DNA from: Nocardia carnea NBRC 14403
GTDB lineage: Bacteria > Actinomycetota > Actinomycetes > Mycobacteriales > Mycobacteriaceae
Assembly: GCF_000308515.1 (NCBI RefSeq)
Contig: NZ_BAFV01000122.1
Location: 40,599 to 104,598, forward strand
DNA length: 64,000 nt
Direction: 5' to 3'
Position 1 is the stretch's first letter, and every line of letters begins with the position of its first letter. The translations under genes and the position numbers were made by a program. Below, in pieces: positions 60,095-64,000 of the stretch. The notes under the pieces are model-generated. The model had not been told where the DNA came from. It searched no databases and worked only from the letters and a program-made list of their open reading frames with translations.

Positions 60095-61063
60095 TTACCT
60101 TTCCGGCGCCGCGGCGCCGCCGTCGAATTGCAGGGTGGGCCCGGAGAATTCGCCGGCCTGCCGGGCGAGGAGACATTCCTCGGCGAAAGCCAGCACGGAC
60201 AGATGGTAGGCCGGTGCCGTATGGCCGAGGCTGATGTTGTGCCCGGTATTCGGCTGCCTGTTCACCACCACCCGGCCGGCGGCGGTGAACAGGGACCCCA
60301 CCGCGGTCATTTCCTCCGGATCATTACGCCATACGCGTTCGTGCTCGCCGAGGGTGTAGCGCACCGGGATACGGATATCCGGTGCGAGCCCGAGGAATTC
60401 CCGGGCGGCCCACTCGTTGAGGGCCTTCACTTCGAGAGCCGATCCACGTGCGGAGACGCTACCCCCGCCGAGAACATCCGGGGCGTAGAGCCGCGACGGA
60501 CTCCAGATCAGTTTCCCCACTCCCGGCGGTCGCTTACCGGGCTCCCGCCGCGCACCCCAGAGCAGTTCATGCGCCACGGGCTGGTGTTGCCGCCCGGTCC
60601 CGGCCAGTTCGAGACCCAGTAGATCCGCCCCGCGGTCGGCCGCCGCCATCCGGACGGCCAGTTCACAACCCGCCGAATGCGCCAGCAGGAAAACCCCCGC
60701 ACCACGCGGTAACCCGTCGAGCAGCGTGTCGATCGCCCCATACATCAGATCCACCCGCCGGCGCGGATCCGCCAACCGGTCGGCATAGGGCCCGGAGCTC
60801 CGGAAACCGGGCCGGTCCAGCGCGAGCATGGTGTACCCGAGTCGCTGCCCGGTGCGCAGCAGCGAGAACTCCGGATGTCCCGGGCAGTCGAAATACCGGG
60901 AGTCGACCGCACCCCCGTGCACGGCAACGACCACCGCGCGCGGCGTGGGCGCTTCGGCCAGCAGTCCGGACACCGGAATTCCGTGGACTTCCCGTACTTC
61001 CGCGACAACCGGCAGCGGTCCCGTGGAATCGGTCGCGACAAGATCCGAATCGGTGAGGGTCAT
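60095..61063 (-). CDS. alpha/beta hydrolase
   Basis: This is an alpha/beta hydrolase of 322 residues. VVVAVHGGAVDSRYF near residue 46 is the oxyanion strand-loop, the nucleophile is the Ser in LLAHSAGCELAVRMA near 131, and the late His is in PNTGHNISLGH near 290. A Cys after the nucleophile segment is unusual but not exceptional. A role in ester or acyl-CoA hydrolysis is possible. It leads the DoxX and dehydrogenase genes. The start is ATG 61063, with a weak GGCAGG site upstream. Confidence 0.88.
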   Translation of the reverse strand: MTLTDSDLVATDSTGPLPVVAEVREVHGIPVSGLLAEAPTPRAVVVAVHGGAVDSRYFDCPGHPEFSLLRTGQRLGYTMLALDRPGFRSSGPYADRLADPRRRVDLMYGAIDTLLDGLPRGAGVFLLAHSAGCELAVRMAAADRGADLLGLELAGTGRQHQPVAHELLWGARREPGKRPPGVGKLIWSPSRLYAPDVLGGGSVSARGSALEVKALNEWAAREFLGLAPDIRIPVRYTLGEHERVWRNDPEEMTAVGSLFTAAGRVVVNRQPNTGHNISLGHTAPAYHLSVLAFAEECLLARQAGEFSGPTLQFDGGAAAPER

Positions 61064-61334
61064 CTGTTGCCTGCCACTGGGATATCTCGAGCAAGTGGTT
61101 CGGGCACTGACGGTCGGATGTTCGGCACCGAACCCCGCCCGCCCGCAGGCGGCGGGTTCCTCCGGGGGGCACGCATCGCCGCGCCCGGGCCTACCGCGCT
61201 CGATGCCGGTGCTCCTGCCCGGAAACGTCGTGGTGGTCGGCGGATTCGCAGGGCTCGAGGTCCAACCGCTGCCGGTCGGGGCGCAACGGCGGTCCGTTCC
61301 GGCGCCCCGGTGGCAGGCCGTGCCGGTGCGCTCA

Positions 61335-63020
61335 TCAGGATGCGCTCCGCAACAACATGGCCCCGCCCGGCGTCAGCCCGCCGCTGGAAACCACCGCGAC
61401 CCGCGCATCCCGGACCTGGCGCTCCCCGGCGGTGCCGCGCAACTGCACGATCGCCTCGTGCAGCAGCCCCATCCCGTGGGTGCGGCCGTGTGACAGCTGC
61501 CCGCCGTGGGTGTTCAGCGGCAGGATCCCGTCGCGGGCGATATTCTTCCCGCCGTCCAGGAAATCCTTGGCCTCGCCGATTTTGCAGAAACCCAGTGCCT
61601 CGATCCAGGACACGCAGTTGATGGTGAACCCGTCGTACAGTTCGGCCACATCGACATCGTCGGGTCGCAGATCGGTGCGGGTCCACAGGTGCGCGGCCGG
61701 GCCGAGTACCTGGGGTTCATGGGTGAGGGTGCTCTGATCCCATTCGATCCGCTCGATGATCTGGGTGCCCACGGCCGCCACCTCGATCCCGGGCACCGGC
61801 AGGTCCGCGGCGGCGTCGCGGGCCGAGACGATCACCGCGACCGCACCGTCACACGGCACATCACAGTCGTAGAGACCGAACGGCGTCGTGATCGGCCGGG
61901 CGTTGAGATAGTCGTCCATGGTCATCGGATCGCGGTAGACCGCGCTCGGATTCAGTGCGGCGTTGGCCCGCTGATTCAACGCGACCCAGCCCAAGGTTTC
62001 GCGGGTGGTGCCGTACTCGTGGAAATGCCGCTGTGCCTTCTGCGCCAGCGTATGCGCGGCGGAGGTGGAGCCGAACGGATGCATCCAACTGGAGGTGCGG
62101 CCGCCGCCGGATACGGGGATCGTGCCGCGTTTCATCAGCTCGTTGAAGGTGGCCTCCCATACCGTGCGGTAACACAGCACGTGGGTGGCCAGCCCGGCGT
62201 GCACGGCGAGCATGGCCGCGATCACCGAGCCGCCGGGCCCGAAGGTCTCGATTCCGCCGTTGTGCCAGGTGGGCCGGATCCCCAGCGCCGATTCCAGTGC
62301 GGTGACCCCGCCCTCGCCGAAACCGCCCAGGTTGCCGCCGCCCGGATACGAGGACAGCCCGTCGATATCGTCGAGCGTCAGTCCGGCATCGGCCACCGCC
62401 CGTTCGCAGGCGTCGACGGTGAGCTCGAGGGGCGGCCGCATCAGCCGGCGCCCGATATCCGACATCCCGATTCCGGTGAGAACGACACTGTCCTCGAACT
62501 TGTCGCGGCGCAGCATCGGCGTCACCCGCTTACCGAATTCGGCCGGTGCGATCTCGTCGACCGGCAGCGGCGCCGGTTCCGGCTGCTGCGCGGTGGGACG
62601 GAACAGCGGCAGCCAGACATCGTCGTCCTGCTGGAATACCACCTCGAGCCGCATACCGAGGTGGAGTTCGCCGGGATCGGCTTCGACGATATTGGTGGTG
62701 AGCCGGACCCGGGGGTCGTCGGTGAGTGCCACGGTCGCCACCACATACGGCGGCGGCAGGCCCGGCAGCGCGAACCGCTGGTTGACCGTGAAGGAAGCAA
62801 GTGTCGCCGTGCCCGAAACCACGCGCGGGGCGAGTTCGCGACCCCGGCAGTACCGGCAGATCGGCTGCGGCGGGTGGATCAGCGCCGAACATGCCCGGCA
62901 CTCCTGGATCCGCAGCCGCCCGTCGGCGCCGGAGGTCCAGAAGAACTCGGTGTCCAGGGACAGCAGCGGGAGCGGCCGCCCCGAACGGGGTGCCGGATCG
63001 TCACCGTTCGTCGATGCCAT
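61335..63020 (-). CDS. DUF35 OB-fold/zinc-ribbon fused to a thiolase-like (Ltp2-type) protein
   Basis: This is a fusion of 561 residues. Residues about 20-165 form a zinc ribbon (CRAC and CRYC pairs near 41-58) and OB fold of the DUF35 type. Residues about 185-560 form a thiolase-like domain whose nucleophile position reads TFGPGGSVIAA, with Gly in place of Cys, and whose late site reads NTHGGQLSHGRTHGMG with Tyr in AELYDGFTI. These match the steroid aldolase Ltp2, which works with the DUF35 domain of ChsH2; here both are one chain. The ATG at 63020 follows GAGGAGG. Confidence 0.9.
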   Translation of the reverse strand: MASTNGDDPAPRSGRPLPLLSLDTEFFWTSGADGRLRIQECRACSALIHPPQPICRYCRGRELAPRVVSGTATLASFTVNQRFALPGLPPPYVVATVALTDDPRVRLTTNIVEADPGELHLGMRLEVVFQQDDDVWLPLFRPTAQQPEPAPLPVDEIAPAEFGKRVTPMLRRDKFEDSVVLTGIGMSDIGRRLMRPPLELTVDACERAVADAGLTLDDIDGLSSYPGGGNLGGFGEGGVTALESALGIRPTWHNGGIETFGPGGSVIAAMLAVHAGLATHVLCYRTVWEATFNELMKRGTIPVSGGGRTSSWMHPFGSTSAAHTLAQKAQRHFHEYGTTRETLGWVALNQRANAALNPSAVYRDPMTMDDYLNARPITTPFGLYDCDVPCDGAVAVIVSARDAAADLPVPGIEVAAVGTQIIERIEWDQSTLTHEPQVLGPAAHLWTRTDLRPDDVDVAELYDGFTINCVSWIEALGFCKIGEAKDFLDGGKNIARDGILPLNTHGGQLSHGRTHGMGLLHEAIVQLRGTAGERQVRDARVAVVSSGGLTPGGAMLLRSAS

Positions 63021-63133
63021 ATCGCCTCCTCGTGTCACCGGTGCGCGGCGCTTCCGGCCGGTGATCTCCTCGTTCTCCGTGACCGTGCCACGCGCCGCGG
63101 TCACGGAGAGTCCGTGGTGGTGCCTACGGTGCC

Positions 63134-64000
63134 CTAGATCTGCGCGGCGTCCTTCCGGACGGTGACGGGTTCGGCGAGTCGTTGTTCATCGCAGACCGTC
63201 TGCAACTTCTCCAGCGTTTCCGCCAGCCCCGGACCGAGCGGTTCACCGGGGGTGAACGTGGCCGGAAGATGACGCATGCCCTGGATGACCGCGATCGTCT
63301 CGTAGTGCACGGTTTCCTCCGGGATACAGCGGAAATCCGGTATCCGGTCCAGCACCGCCAGCAGCATCCGCTTGTACACCGCGCGGGCCACATTGGACCC
63401 GATACACCGGTGGATACCGAGCCCGAAACTGAAGTGGCGATTACCTTTCCGGTCCAGGACGACGGTATCGGGTTGTTCGAATACCGCCGGGTCACGGTTG
63501 GCCATCGCCCAGGACAGCCACAGCCGTTCCCCTTCGGCGAACCGGGCACCGGCCAGTTCGATATCGGTGTTGAGGGTCCGGCCGTCTCCCGGCGCGGGGG
63601 TGAAGTAGCGCAGGAACTCCTCGGTCGCCGAATCGAGTAGTTCGTCCCGTTCACGGCTGAGGGTTTCGCGTTCGGCGGGATGTTCGGACAACCATTCCAG
63701 CGAATGCGCGGTGAGCGCGGTGGTGGTGTCGAAACCGCCGCCGATCAGGAGCCCGAGCATGCCCAGGATCTCGATATCGGGGAGGGGTTCACCGCCGAGC
63801 GTCGCCTCCGTGGCCAGTGCGTGGACGAGACCGGGCCGCGGATGCTCCCGGATCTCGACCAGGTTGGTGTACATATCCAGGCCCATTTCCTGGTGTAACC
63901 GGTGCACTCGCTCGTATTCCGGGGAGTCCGGCGGGGTGTAGACCGTGGCGTGTGCGGGCTCGCTGTAGACCGCCCAGTTGCGCAACGGGATGCCCAGCAT
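63134..64000 (-). CDS. cytochrome P450 (N-terminal part outside the window)
   Basis: This is the C-terminal 288 or so residues of a P450, open to the right edge, so the start lies outside the window. The I-helix has LLIGGGFDTTTALTAHS near residue 88 of the visible part, the ExxR in EEFLRYFTP near 128, and the haem loop FSFGLGIHRCIGSNVARA near 193. It is in line with, and about 110 bases before, the DUF35-thiolase fusion gene. Oxidation of a side chain before cleavage by that aldolase-like protein is possible. Confidence 0.92.
   Translation of the reverse strand: MLGIPLRNWAVYSEPAHATVYTPPDSPEYERVHRLHQEMGLDMYTNLVEIREHPRPGLVHALATEATLGGEPLPDIEILGMLGLLIGGGFDTTTALTAHSLEWLSEHPAERETLSRERDELLDSATEEFLRYFTPAPGDGRTLNTDIELAGARFAEGERLWLSWAMANRDPAVFEQPDTVVLDRKGNRHFSFGLGIHRCIGSNVARAVYKRMLLAVLDRIPDFRCIPEETVHYETIAVIQGMRHLPATFTPGEPLGPGLAETLEKLQTVCDEQRLAEPVTVRKDAAQI

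Noticed and set aside
61335..63020. Ordinary acetyl-CoA thiolase
   Set aside because: The nucleophile Cys is missing and a DUF35 domain is attached; the Ltp2-like aldolase group fits better.
1..64000. CRISPR arrays, insertion sequences, phage genes, tRNA or rRNA genes
   Set aside because: I looked on both strands for regular direct repeats, transposase or integrase motifs and tRNA-like cloverleaf cores and saw none that I could support.

Overview
The window is about 64 kb of high-GC DNA from an actinobacterium, most likely Nocardia or a close relative in Mycobacteriales. The pointers are very GC-rich third codon positions, frequent GTG starts, four-base ATGA/GTGA gene overlaps, F420/FMN luciferase-like oxidoreductases, a mycobacterial-type membrane cyclase, a mycothiol-type TIGR03086 protein and an unusual density of FadE/Ech/Fad-type lipid genes. 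I see no rRNA, tRNA, insertion sequence, phage gene, CRISPR array or replication origin.

The main theme is catabolism of acyl-CoA thioesters. There are nine acyl-CoA dehydrogenases, four crotonases, two family III CoA-transferases, one acetyl-CoA hydrolase/CoA-transferase, two AMP-forming acyl-CoA ligases (one frameshifted), three SDRs, a MaoC-type double-hotdog dehydratase, an AcuI-type reductase, a thiolase, a DUF35-thiolase-like fusion of the steroid-aldolase type, two P450s and a ferredoxin.

Layout. 1-7656 (+): the end of a LivF-type ABC ATPase and a small membrane protein, then acyl-CoA dehydrogenase, SDR, CoA-transferase and crotonase coupled by overlaps, then thiolase and a second dehydrogenase. 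7751-16767: housekeeping and mixed genes, including a PoxB-like TPP enzyme, an HPF-like protein, a DUF6924-like protein, an adenylate cyclase, ribH under an FMN riboswitch, a BASS transporter, an LLM oxidoreductase and a DHFR-like protein. 17047-21105 (-): a tightly coupled operon of ACAD11-like dehydrogenase, APH-type kinase, crotonase and quinone-reductase-like MDR, divergent from a TetR gene whose start lies in a perfect palindrome. 21861-27605 (+): two large/small acyl-CoA dehydrogenase pairs around a crotonase. 27734-28450 (-): a secreted histidine phosphatase. 28650-32674 (-): acuI, MaoC and CoA ligase. 32846-35473 (-): frameshifted ligase and SDR, divergent from 35555-38951 (+): two CoA-transferases and a crotonase. 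39111-46472: VOC protein, hypothetical gene, LysR, LLM, GNAT, glutaminase, hydrolase, AhpD-like and pirin genes. 46626-48117 (-): P450 and ferredoxin, divergent from 48260-52529 (+): a third dehydrogenase pair, an LLM protein and an SDR. 52699-57766: regulators (MarR, AraC, XRE) each next to a likely target (TIGR03086, MFS, quinone reductase). 57818-64000 (-): two 3-hydroxyisobutyrate-dehydrogenase-like proteins, DoxX, hydrolase, DUF35-thiolase fusion and a P450 cut by the window edge.

The regulatory DNA ties distant operons together. One palindrome type occurs before the PoxB-like gene, before the 21861 operon and in the 35473/35555 divergent promoter. A different element of about 38 bp is shared by the acuI and P450 promoters. 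Several operons also carry low-complexity Gly/Pro/Arg/Ser-rich stretches that extend reading frames exactly up to the next start codon. The substrates of these pathways cannot be read from the sequence; branched, cyclic, hydroxylated or steroid-like acids fit best.
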